64,000 bases of DNA from Nyssa sinensis (lineage: Eukaryota > Streptophyta > Magnoliopsida > Cornales > Nyssaceae). The stretch lies in contig CM018036.1 of the NCBI GenBank assembly GCA_008638375.1, forward strand, positions 2,578,001-2,642,000, in the 5' to 3' direction. Every line of letters begins with the position of its first letter. Within the stretch, counting starts at the first letter, position 1. This document shows positions 24,031 through 34,796 of this stretch, in pieces. The position numbers were made by a program, and so were the translations under genes. The notes under the pieces were generated by a model, which saw nothing but the letters and a program-made list of their open reading frames with translations, did no database searches and was not told the origin of the DNA.

Positions 24031-27000
24031 AAAAACTGTTAAATTCTTGAAATCAACGAAAAGAAAAACAATATATCCCTAAAGGCTACAACAGAGAAAG
24101 AAAGAGGGAGAATTTATGCAATCATTTGATCAGCTGTGAAGTTCAGCTACGTCAGTTAACCTATTGTACCTTTAGGAGATTCTCGGCAGAAATGCTTTCA
24201 CAAAGCTTTGAATCAGGACCCTGGGAGAAAATAACAAAATCAATCACTCAGTTTCCTCCAAACACGTAAATTTAACTAACTCGTAACCATCCGAAGAAAA
24301 ACTAATCATTGCCCATTACCAACAAACCTCACTCGATGCCCTGGAGTCTGATGCTGAGCACTCCAGTTGCTGACAGGACCAAAAACCTGGAGCTGGAAAG
24401 AATTGAGGACACAGGTAATTAAGTCGTGCAGCAATTCTTGCGCTGGCTTTCAAAATCGGAATCTCAACATTCTTCCTGTGAATAAAATGAAAATCATTTA
24501 CTGCATGCTCCTTCAAGCAGAAATGATGAATCAAAGCAGAAGAATAACTATTATGCATCTAGAAAGAAGAAAAAGAAGAAGAAACTCACACTTCATGTCC
24601 TGCCATGATATGTTGGGCTGCACCAAATCTCGTCATCCATTTCTGATAATCACTAGTGTTTATGACAGCTGCAGGAGTTAAGTGAATTATACAGTTCACG
24701 GTCTTGCAACTATCCACCGGGTTGCCATGCATATCTGCATAATAACTGCTAAGAGACTGTACAGACAACAATTCTCGCAGATGAGATGGTGTCGGGCAGT
24801 CAACAAGGAGCACTATAGGACCAGGAACAGAAGGACCCAGTACATCACTTGGATGAACCTACATAATAAGTCGAGCAAAGCTATATATAAATACAAAGAG
24901 CAAAAGAGAGACATAAAGCCAAAAACATATTAAAGAAACATTATATAAATCCACCATGATATTTTGACGATCTGACTTCACCGAATTCCCAAGTTGCAGT
25001 TCATGATACTTTGGCCCAGGTTTCAATCCAAGAGCCACAGCTTTTTTTGGGTCAAATTTCCCCTTAATTTCAGGCAACTCACAGACATAAATCACAGAAA
25101 TATCACCAGGTTTTAATGCAACCTCAGCTTCACTATTTGAACTTCCGGGTAAAAGGGGTTCTGGAAACTGATCCCTTCTATCTGCTAGACCCAATTGTGA
25201 AACATTCATCATGGTAGGTTCTTCCTTCATGAGATCAGACAGTTCTGAGAAACTTGGTCGCAGGAGAATAGCTGATATTTTGACAACTTCATCGTCAATG
25301 AGGACAATAGGATCAGTAAAGTTCCTTGGATCAGGAATAGCAACCCCATCAGAACCAGGTGGTGGCCCAAAGCTACGTGTGTAAACCATGGCAGCATTGG
25401 GGATGAAATACTTCATTGCATCAACTAAATACTTGAGATCTGAGGGACCCCATATGTTGACCTTCAAAACAATAGGAATCTTATATTATAATCAATGAGT
25501 GGTATTTACCAATTCAATCAAATTTTATGTTAAAGAGAAAGTAGATAAATCAAGTCAATTTGACACTCACTGACAATCCTTCTTCTCCCATGCCAGCCAA
25601 AGTCAATAAAAGACCTGTGAGGTAAAGTAAAAACAAAGTATTTCAGGAGCTTTCTCCATCAATAGAAGACGTGCATCACCATTCAGATAGTGAAGTAGAA
25701 TACTAGTTTTCTTTAATTGAAGTTTGTACCAAATTATTTAATGTTTTTGTCTATGGGTATAATACAATTTATGAGTGAAACTTCAAATCTGGTTTTAAGG
25801 CACAGACCTGGAAGCCCACCCGCAGTTTCTGAGCAAACACGAGAGAGAAAAATGTGATCAATCTGAAGAAAAACATATTATCAATACATCTTCCCCCAAA
25901 ATGAGAGGAACAACAGTGTAGCTGAGTATGAAGGGAACTCTAAATATGGATTCAAGTTAGCAGGTATATCGTACCTTCGACAACTTAATTTTATGCTCTG
26001 TGCAGAAGCGTTGCAATCCCTGGAACAATAATTATGCATCAAGAGATATGGTCATTTTAAAGCTCCATTAAGTTCCCTTAGAAAAATTATATCATAAAGA
26101 ATATGCAACCTCACACCAACAGTTCTACAAGAATTCATAAGCTATAATACTCAACTCAACAAAGCCTTAATCCCAACTATTTGGTTTGGGGTCTGCTACA
26201 TGAATCTCGTCTTACCATTTTGCTATATTTAGGACCACTCCGTCAGTTAGACCGCACATTATCATATTTTATTTTACTATCTCTACCAAAGGTTTTTTTT
26301 TTTGATCGATCTCTACCAAAGTTAATTTTGATTGCCCTTTCCCCTAACCTAACACTCTTCCTTATTGGTGCATTTACCATTCTTCGTTATACATGGTCAT
26401 ACCAACACTTATTTTCTCCCATTTCATCTCTCATAGGTATTCCTCATACCATCTTACGAATATGTTCATTTTTATTCTATCTTTTCTTCTCTTACTGCAT
26501 ATCCACTTAACATCTTCAATTCGTCTTTAAAAAAACGTTGTTTCTTAACTACCCAACATTTTGTTCCATATAACATCACTAGTCTCATAGTTTTTTCTAT
26601 AAATTTTACCTTTCAAAACTTTCTCATAATGGTTTAGTTGCATGCCCAGTCAACAACACCAACACAAGGAAATGGATGAACCAAAGTTCATTGCCTCCAA
26701 TTAAGAAAAATGTGGAAAAGATAAGTAATTTGAAGTTTCTCATTCTTTTTTAATATAAGAAAAACCAATCCAAGTCTGGCAACCATACAAAGCTTAATCA
26801 GATGACTTTTCTTTTTCGTTATATTCCATTTTTAGGTGTGACCAGAAACGACTGAATATATGGGTTTTAAGGTTTTTTTTTTTTTTAAGATGTTCTTTTT
26901 CTTTGGTGCCTTTTTGTCCACTTTTTTTTATAAAGCAAACAGAGAATTAATAAAAACAGAAAATAAAATTTGATAAGAAAACAGACTGATGATGCTGATG

Positions 27001-29801
27001 ATGAGGGCAAGGCCAACAGCAGTTACAATGATGATACAGTTGGGGGGAGACCTGGGTATTCCATTTCATGATCACTATGGATCATCCCTTTTGACGATCA
27101 TCAGTTAACTACATTTAAAAGCAAATCAAAACATCTTTTAACTCACAAATGCTCATACTGATTGCACAAACTATCTAGGCACTGCAAGATAGTCATTTTC
27201 TAGAGTACACAAAAGACTCATATGGAGGAAAAATAATACATAATGGCTAAAATACAATAAATGTTTTCCATTTAGACTCTAGATCTACATTCTCCTGCAA
27301 ACTGTTCCAGAAATCAATAATTTTGTCAATGGATTAAGAAAGTAAGTAAATAAAATAAAAAATCCAATGAAAAGGATATAGAATTCATAGTAGATGAATC
27401 CATGATTTATCCATCTATGATAGTAGCCAATATGAATTCCTCCATATGCTCTAAATGGATTGCTTAATAGCAATCAGGCATCTAGATCTCATCTTCTAAC
27501 TCCATAGTCAATAGAGGAGTCCATGATGTAACCATGAAATGTGACACATGCTGGGAGTTCCTATGTAAATCTCATTCTAAAATTCACAGGGTGATAGACA
27601 ACAAACCTAAAATGACATATAGCCAGAAAAAAGGAAAAATGTAAATCCCCTAAAAACTTAAGATGAATCAAAACCTTAAGGCTTAGTTTAATTAGATGAA
27701 GAGTGAAAGAAAGTAAAGGAAAAAGGAAAAAAAAATGAAATTTGTTAGAAGTTTGGTAAGCAAGGAAGAAAAAAAATTCCATGAAAGTCACATCCCGAAA
27801 ATGTGACTTCCTATTCCCCGCATAAAAAAAAAAAAAAAAACTCAGGGAAAATTATTTTTCTCACGAAAATATTTTTCTATAATTTTTATTCCCACTTTAC
27901 CCACTCTTGTTTTTTCTACGGAACTTCTTTTTTCCTCCACTAGTGGCAGAAATTCTTTCGTAGTATAACTCTCTTCTTTTCTTTTTTTTCCTTATAATTG
28001 ATCTCATATATTATACAATAGATAATTATATCTATGTAGATAGTTAAAGTTAACATATATATTACAGATTATCTATATATAAGTGTGTGTGTGTAATTAT
28101 AGATATATATAATCTACCTATATATATATATGTGTGTATATCTGTAATAAGTTAAATGTAATTAATTTTTTTTAGAAATTAATTTTTTTATATAGTTAAG
28201 TACTAATAAGGAACTTTGATTTTTTAAGATAATACAAATCTATAGTTTCACTGAGGACTTTTACGATTTGTTTATGTAGCTCCCTAATGCGTTTTGGATC
28301 TTTTATCCTTTTATTAGCCAAGAAGAATAATTCATATTTTTTTAAACAACTTCAACCAATATAAACAAAAAAATAATAGGATCACAACATGAGGTCTTTA
28401 AAAAAGTAAAAATCAGACTTTTTTTTTTTTTGCAAGAAGATGGGCTCGTCTTACAATTATGATTGAGTTTGTGACATGTAGTACATACAAGTACTACAAA
28501 TTTAAAAATTTATAGATAAGAGGTAATTTAGACAAGTACTACAAGTTTAAAAATTTATAGATAAGAGGTAATTTAGACAATTACAAAAAAAAAAAAAATC
28601 TTTTCACTTGATGCTTTTCAAATATCAAAATCAAATTTTTTTGTTACTTTCTTAATTTTTCCATCATAATCAAACGGATATAAGAAAAAATAATTTTCTT
28701 TTTATTTCCTTTCTTTCACTTTACTTTCTATCATTTATTTCCTCCTAAACAAACAGAGCCTAAGAGTTTGATATTTCTTTCACATCCATAGTTTAAAAGA
28801 TATAGGATCAAATTCAAATTCTAAACCAACTTCCTCATGAAACTATTGAACACTCCTTACTTCTCCAGCATTAAATATAAATCTCTGCTTGTCAAAGAAA
28901 AGCAAGACTGATGGAGATGTATCCTGAGTATCCATTCCAGTCCCCAGAATCTGCAAAATTCATAAGAAATCTGTTCAATAAATTTATTAAAAAAAAAAAC
29001 GAAAAAGAAGTAGCAAAATCACAAACCAATCTAGGATTCCAGAATCTCTATAATACAATCCAATGCGGAATAACCGCACAACTCAAAATGAAAAGAATAT
29101 TGAAATTTTCTAATAAAAAAAAAAATCGTAGAGAACTAGTTGACAGAAAAAGGTGAAGTTTTTTTCAAGTAACCAGTGCTAGATGCTTAATTCCAAGAAG
29201 AAAATCCAACAAATCAATTCATTGTGACACCATTAATCAAACCTCATTACCCAAATTAACCAGTCAGTCAATTTAACCTTATAGCCCAATTAACCAAAAT
29301 ATATGGAAGTATTTTCAAACTAGCAACTAGTCAAAAGCAATAATTACAATAAACCCAGTTCGCAGAAGCAAAATCCAAGACAACCTACCAAGGAGAGAAC
29401 GAGTATACCTGAACATAGCAGATGGTATTGACAGGATTGAGCTTGCGGACCTTCAACTGAAGGTTCTTGGGCTGATCACTCTTATCTCTACCCTCGGCCC
29501 TTTTCCTGTTAAACCCAAAGGAAGACTCGGCCTTTTCCATTGCCGACCCTTTCTCTCTCCTCTCACTCTCTCTCAATGAACTGTTGTTTCTGCGAGTGAA
29601 GTTGAGAGGACGAGAATGGTTTCGCTGTTTCTTGGAATTTGAACAGAAGACGGTCAAAAGGGAAGGGTGTCTGAGATTTGGTGAGGTTTTGGGTTTGAAG
29701 AAGAGAGTAGGCGAAGGGAGAGTTGAGGATTTGAGAAGGAGAGGAGAGGCGTGGTGATTGGCGGAGGAGAATAGGAGGCGAAGGTTTGTTATTTGGGGCA
29801 T
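21175..29801 (-). CDS. TRZ4: Long-form tRNase Z (ELAC2/TRZ4-like tRNA 3' endonuclease)
   Basis: Zinc metallo-beta-lactamase endonuclease that removes 3' trailers from tRNA precursors. Twelve exons: 29801-29409, 28950-28861, 26019-25975, 25862-25808, 25614-25571, 25461-24955, 24858-24590, 24475-24328, 24220-24170, 23346-22943, 22842-22173 and 21492-21175; 997 aa, all frames closing exactly. The N-terminus is Ser/Arg-rich and transit-peptide-like. The N-terminal half keeps [10 protein letters not shown], and a long linker follows. The catalytic half has [12 protein letters not shown], the Zn-binding HIHADH at about 689-694, [31 protein letters not shown], the AKNHST motif and THFSQRYPK. Intron 11 is GC-AG (GAG/GCAAGT at 22172). 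Length is slightly above Arabidopsis TRZ3/TRZ4. Organelle and/or nuclear targeting is inferred, not shown. Intron 2 (2.8 kb) carries an RTE fragment and a TIR element; intron 9 carries a MITE. Confidence 0.94.
23474..23756. mobile_element. hAT-like MITE (tRNase Z intron 9)
   Basis: The left end gctatgTTTGGTTcaact and the reverse complement of the right end tgctcaTTTGGTTgagttatg form degenerate terminal inverted repeats. 'ctaaa' flanks both sides (23469-23473 and 23757-23761). Interior phrases such as cattaagtgcggtttggg are typical of short non-coding DNA elements. 283 bp, no ORF. Superfamily assignment is tentative. Confidence 0.6.
24001..24036. repeat. C20A16 compound homopolymer
   Basis: Twenty C then sixteen A, preceded by a pyrimidine-rich (CT)n/CCA stretch. 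It is the longest of the C-then-A tracts and lies in tRNase Z intron 9. Confidence 0.92.
26155..26640 (-). mobile_element. Degenerate RTE-clade LINE fragment (tRNase Z intron 2)
   Basis: The minus-strand reading gives broken pieces of the plant RTE reverse-transcriptase C-terminus ([26 protein letters not shown]) and ends in the typical 3' motif, seen on the plus strand as aaagccttaatcccaactatttggtttggggtctgctac split over 26161-26199. There are many stops and indels, so it is old. A 17-bp retroposon relic has landed inside it at 26292-26308. Confidence 0.75.
26279..26321 (-). mobile_element. 17-bp extreme 5'-truncated retroposon with 13-bp target-site duplication
   Basis: Direct repeats atctctaccaaag occur at 26279-26291 and 26309-26321. 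Between them lies only g, a T run and gatcg; on the minus strand this is CGATC plus an A tail. The 3' end resembles that of the SINE at 11663-11774 (CTGATC then A). Confidence 0.7.
27675..28765. mobile_element. Non-autonomous TIR element of about 1.1 kb (tRNase Z intron 2)
   Basis: The left end (ttaaggcttagtttaatta, then agtgaaagaaagtaaagg) and the right end read backwards (cttaggctctgtttgttta, then agtaaagtgaaagaaagg) form inverted repeats. The interior is AT-rich with TA/TG microsatellites (28070-28145) and a 45-bp tandem duplication near 28487-28580. No transposase remnant. Exact ends and target duplication are uncertain. Confidence 0.5.
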
Positions 29802-31017
29802 TGTGTTTCAAAGTGAGGGTTTAAGGCAGGCAGCCTCACACACAGCCCTCACAAAACCCCACCCCCCAATACGCAGGATTGCATTGCAATTCGCAACCTG
29901 CCCTTAGGGTCGGGTTGATTTTTTATTTTGGCGCTGTTGTACGAAGTCATTTTAAGCTCAAAGGTGCGTTAGTACGCTCAAAATAGCGTTCTCCTCTCAC
30001 ATCACAAGCTTAAACTCCCTTTGTTCCAAGGAAAATGTTTTATTGTCTATGTATCAGGCTGCGTTTGAATAGTAATTTAGATATAATTTTTTAAAAATAT
30101 TTTTAAAATTTTATAATTAATTTTTAAAAAATTGTAAAAATATATTTGAATATGATAATCTAAATTTTAAAAAATTAAAATAAATAACTTGTCAAACGCG
30201 TATTCTGCTTTTTAAAATTAAAAATTTATTTTTGAAAATGTAAACAAACGATAGTGTTTATATATTTAGATTGAGTAGTCTTGTTTGTTTGACCTATGAT
30301 GATAAGTCTTATCTCATATAAATATATTGGCATAATACATGAGTCGTCAATCATTAATTTTGTTCGAAAATAAATACTTAAGACTTGTTTAGGATTTGTG
30401 CCCACACTTAAATCACGAGTCAGTTCGTTGAATTTTCAAAATTGTTTTGAACTGTGTTAAAAAAATTACAAGATTAACCTGCAATTTCAAGTTACGATTG
30501 CTCCACCAAGCATACACTTAAAAAGTTATAGGACAATTATTTATTCATTTTTTATTTTTTTATAATATATTTGTTTTTATGTTTTTACCAACATTGTATT
30601 TCAAAATTGATGAATTTGAATACAATTAACGCCCGAATGTGATCCAATCAACACAAAAAATGTAAAGACACCTCGTTTTAATTAAAGAAAAATTATGTTA
30701 CACTATCACAACATTTAGTAGCATGATATTAATTTTTTTTTTTTAATAGCATTATCTTAGTCTTGGAAAACAAAGTTCTAATTTAGTAGCTTCTAAAAAG
30801 ATTTTTTAAGTTTTGGTGAGTTTGATTCCGTTTCTTACATTGTTGGATAAAAAAACAATCTTTTAAATTAGATATGATAATAAAATCACAAGTTTTTGCA
30901 ATATCAGAATAGACTCTACAATTAAAATAACATTTACGAGCATGTTTTGGACTCTATTTATGTTCTAACATCATGTATATTGAATAATTATATTGAATTA
31001 ACAATGTATATCAACCA
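29802..31017. other. Intergenic region, tRNase Z promoter to tRNA-Asn
   Basis: 29802 to about 30050 is the probable tRNase Z 5' UTR and promoter. 30061-30250 is a MITE-like repeat shared with 61361-61559. The remainder is AT-rich without ORFs. Confidence 0.55.
30061..30250. mobile_element. Short MITE-like repeat, family A copy 1
   Basis: Starts gcgtttgaat and ends aacaaacg, so the ends are roughly inverted. Interior is nearly all A/T with aaaattttataattaattt and ataatctaaattttaaaaaatt. The same order of words is seen at 61361-61559. Confidence 0.6.
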
Positions 31018-31091
31018 GCTGGAGTAGCTCAGTTGGCTAGAGCGTGTGGCTGTTAACCACAAGGTCGAAGGTTCAAGCCCTTCCTCTAGCG
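31018..31091 (+). tRNA. trnN-GUU: tRNA-Asn (GUU)
   Basis: 74-nt cloverleaf: acceptor stem GCTGGAG/CTCTAGC (one G-T pair) with discriminator G, D arm with the A-box sequence TAGCTCAGTTGG, anticodon loop CTGTTAA with anticodon GTT, and T arm GGTTCAAGCC (B box). No intron. A CAA motif lies just upstream (31012-31014), as is usual in plant Pol III tRNA genes, and a T5 terminator follows. It reads as the nuclear cytosolic type. CCA is not encoded, as expected, which makes the transcript a natural substrate of tRNase Z such as the one encoded next door. Confidence 0.95.
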
Positions 31092-31106
31092 CTCCCCAAT
31101 AATTCA

Positions 31107-31111
31107 TTTTT
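31107..31111 (+). terminator. Pol III terminator of tRNA-Asn
   Basis: A run of five T starting 16 nt after the tRNA 3' end. Confidence 0.75.
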
Positions 31112-31189
31112 CAATTCTAAACAGAAGAAACCACCAAAAATATATGATCAAGTAACTCAAAATGCCTCTGCCCTTCCATCCCTTGGCTA

Positions 31190-31472
31190 GAGAGGGAGGA
31201 GGGAGGACAAAGTGTCTGTTATCATGTTCTTAGTACTTTCATGTTCTCAAAGAGGTCAACAATGGTTCTTTCATGTTGTCAAAAAATTGAACAATGAAAA
31301 TAGATGGCGAATGCTTGAAGAAATTGATTAGGGAGGGAGGAGGGAGGACAAAGTGTCTGTTCTCATGTTTTTAGTTTTTTCATGTTCTCAAAGAGGTGAA
31401 CAATGGTTTTTCATGTTGTCAAAAAGTTGAACAATGAAAATAGATGACGAATGCCTGATGAAATTGATCAGA
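31190..31472. repeat. Two-copy tandem duplication, 141-bp period
   Basis: The block 'gggaggacaaagtgtctgtt ... tcatgttctcaaagaggt(c/g)aacaatgg ... tgaacaatgaaaatagatg(g/a)cgaatgc' occurs from about 31190 and again from about 31331. The two copies differ by roughly ten substitutions or small indels. It sits 100 bp after the tRNA gene; no ORF spans both copies. Confidence 0.85.
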
Positions 31473-32443
31473 TCAACAGTCTATTAAAAAATATTTATTT
31501 ATTTATTTTTGTTCGATCGTTTAGTTAAGTTTGAAGAACAACTCCATTACTCTTTTGTTATTATTTGGAATTGTCGAATGTCTTTTTGTGCTCATTTTTC
31601 AAGTTAAAAATAATCAATATTATTTTAAGAAGAAGTGAAAAATTAAACACTTTGATAGAGAGATTTACAATTGACAAACTTTTTTATATTTCAAATACAC
31701 TAATTATTCAACTTGTTGATAGACTTTATTCTTTTTTCTCAAGTCTTACCAACTGAGTTAACACGGGATTCGAGAAAGAAAGCTTTACTTTGAGCTCTAA
31801 CCATTTTTAAATTACATGTGTGAGGAGAATCACTTGAAGTATTTATTGCATAAATGTATCTAGTTATTGAAAAGACATAAGTAGGGTGGTCAATGAATCT
31901 TGATTCAAATTCAATCAATTTTTTCTAATATGGTACCAAGAATTTGATATGTTAATCCAAATCGATTCAAATCTCATCATTCATTTTTAGTTAAATTGAT
32001 CAGATGTGAGTTAAACAAAATTTGATTTGCTAAATATTTCGATCCGATTAAATATAATATATAAAACTTGCTTAGATTGAGTCTATATAATATATTATAA
32101 CATAATATTATATATACATAATATATGTTAATATTATTATCGAATTCAATCGATAGTTAACAAATTCGAAAATAAATTAAGAATTTGTAGGTTTGTCAAA
32201 AAACTCAATTCCGATATGATAATTTTATTAATAAATAGAATTCGAATTACTTCTGATTCAATTCGTTTACCTGCAGCAGTCATATGATAACAATAATAGA
32301 GAGGCTGCATCAACACCATCTTTTTGAAAGCAACGTTTGATTTACACCAACAAATCAAAAGGAAAAACCCAAAAAAAAAAAGAGCAAAATTTGTTTTTCA
32401 TTCTTTTATTACAAAGGGATTTGGACACTAGAATTCAACCAAT
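31473..32443. other. AT-rich spacer, 3' of TIP2
   Basis: Only short open frames (for example 31565-31756 plus and 32146-32358 minus) without domain content. The TIP2 3' UTR lies at the right edge (about 32380-32443). Confidence 0.6.
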
Positions 32444-34238
32444 TTAGAACTCGCTAGAAAGAGGAGCATGTTCATGGCGCATGAACACATATCGATAGAT
32501 GAGCCCAGCTAAGCCACCGCCAATGAGGGGCCCAACCCAATAGATCCAGTTATCGTGGAAGTTCCCGCTAACAACTGCAGGCCCAAATGAGCGGGCTGGG
32601 TTCATCGATCCACCAGAGAATGGGGCGGCGGCTAGGATATTGGCACCAACAATGAAACCAATGGCAATGGGTGCAATTGTGCCCAATGGGCCCTTCTTTG
32701 GGTCAGCTGCTGTTGCATAGACTGTGTAAACCAAAGCCAAAAGTGATAATGATCTCCATTACCACTCCTTCAACAGCTCCAACACCGGCGGCGACACCGT
32801 GGGTCGGAATTGCCTGAAAAAAGAAGCCCAAATAAATGAAAATTAAATTTTAGTTTTTGGGCCAAAAGATGAAATCTAGTTCACTTATACTATAATTCAT
32901 CATTTATGGTGAGTTTTAATAAAATTTTTAAATATTTAAATTACGAATCACATAGTGTAACGATAAGATGAAATAATGTTTTCTAATTTGAAAACCGAGT
33001 ATATGCAATTGAATTAAACTATACCTTATAGAATTTGTTTTTGCTTCTCCTAAATAAAGTTATCGGATTGAAAGACCAAAATTTTATGAGAAATTAATGG
33101 GTGGGTTAGTCACTCCACTTTATTATCCGAAGTGGTGTGACTACCCTTCGGAGAACCTGCCTCTCTACTTGCAAAAGTAAAGTTATATACATTTAATACT
33201 CTTTAAATTCTGCTATTAAAACAACGAAAACTCTAATACCAACTTGCTATGCAATAGAAGCAACAAACGACATAAAGAAGTGTAAAATTAAACAAACGTA
33301 GGAAAACGCTCTTAGGCCCAAAAACATATTTATATTCAAAGACGGTTCACAGAAAGGCTACTCACTTTCACAATGATCATAACCACAACCACGAAACTCT
33401 ACTCTTATATACAAGAGAACAAATTGCCAAATTCGAAACCAAGTCGGCGTGCAGAGTTTTGCACGCATTCAAATAGAAAAGCACATAGAAATATTTTCAT
33501 TCAATTCGGGCGTGAACCACCTCTCCATCTCAATAGAAAGACTATCAAAAAATTGCTAAGAACTAAATCAAGTCAAATTTTAATAACAGATCATCAATGA
33601 TACGGATGAATTTATGGCGCCCACTTAACCCCCCACAATAGCAGGAGAGCTGACCCTTTTTCGTAATCATGAAAAAGCTTTTAGTAGAGTTTACTTACAA
33701 TAGTCACACCACATATATATATATATATATATATATATAGAGGGATAACTTCTCGCTCGGAAGAATGTTTAATATTTATTATTATGGAAAATGTGTAAAA
33801 TTTGTCCAAAAATAATAATATAGAACTACCCAAATCATTGGACCAAAAATTTTGATTGGAAGATTTAAGTCTTTTATTTGTTTGTTTGAAATTTACCAGG
33901 CCGCCTGTGACAACTTTGAGCAGATAGCATGCTACAATGGAGCCTACAAGTTGGGCAACCCAATAGAAGATGCCGGTAAGGATGGTGATCTGGCCACCAA
34001 GGGCCAAGCCAAAGGTGACTGCTGGGTTAACGTGGCCACCGGAGATATTGGCTCCCACAGGAAACTGCAACAAAGAGAGCGAATCCATGGCAAATAGCAA
34101 CAGCTACTAGCCCGGCCGGATCAAGAGCATGCATCTGATGTCAACTTGTCTGCAAGTAGAAATGATTAACAAATGCGCAAGATCAAAGAGAATTAAGCAG
34201 AACTACTAATACATAAAATATGCTCAGACTATATACAT

Positions 34239-34272
<34 letters not shown>

Positions 34273-34796
34273 GATATAATTAATTGCATGTGCTCGTATG
34301 TGTAAGACGGTGAAAGGAATGAAGTTATTCTGAATTTTGTTGATGATTAATGCGATTAGAATATGTTATAAATAAATCAAATTTAAATATATTTTAAAAT
34401 TTATTAATTTATTAAATTAGATAAGATAACAAACACTTAATGCTATGTATATAAAAAAAAAAGTAACTTGAATTCTGCCCTCGACAAATTCGATTAAATT
34501 TAGATTCAAGATCAGCTTAATATATATATAAATTAAATTTGAATATAATTTAAAATTTGATTTTTAAGGAGCCAAACTACTTAAACAATCCAATATTCCG
34601 ACTCGTATTGCTGACCCCAATGGCTCAGAGAATTATTTGAAAAGATGAGAGAGAGAGGGGAGAATTAACTGTAAGCTATTGCAGAACCAACACCGGCAAA
34701 AACAAAGAGCAAGGTTGAGATGAACTCCGCAAGATAGGCCTTGAAAGACCCCAAACTAAAGGAATCGCCAAAACGTCCAAATGCAATTGAAGGCAT
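32444..34796 (-). CDS. TIP2: TIP2-type (delta) tonoplast aquaporin, three frameshifts
   Basis: Vacuolar-membrane water (and probably ammonia) channel of the MIP family. Three exons: 34796-34670 ([18 protein letters not shown]...), 34149-33897 and 32813-32444; 248 aa after setting aside three extra bases. First NPA is in [10 protein letters not shown] (N83), second in [10 protein letters not shown] (N197, R200). The ar/R filter positions seen fit the TIP2 pattern: helix-2 His in ICHGFALF, Gly in loop E, Arg of NPAR. Loop C has [10 protein letters not shown] with the TIP2-type His. Extra bases lie at about 34129 (DA/ALDP), 34059 (AVS/VGAN) and 32737-32738 (ITF/ALVY). As written the gene would not make protein. 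Exon borders and splice sites are intact. A TATAGAAA box lies at 34883-34890, about 90 nt upstream of the ATG. Confidence 0.9.
33712..33739. repeat. (AT)n microsatellite in TIP2 intron 2
   Basis: An uninterrupted AT run of about 28 bases. Other AT/AC runs flank TIP2 at 34230-34271 and 34900-34930. Confidence 0.9.

Noticed and set aside
26181..26510. 109-codon plus-strand open frame
   Set aside because: It is the antisense of a decayed RTE LINE.
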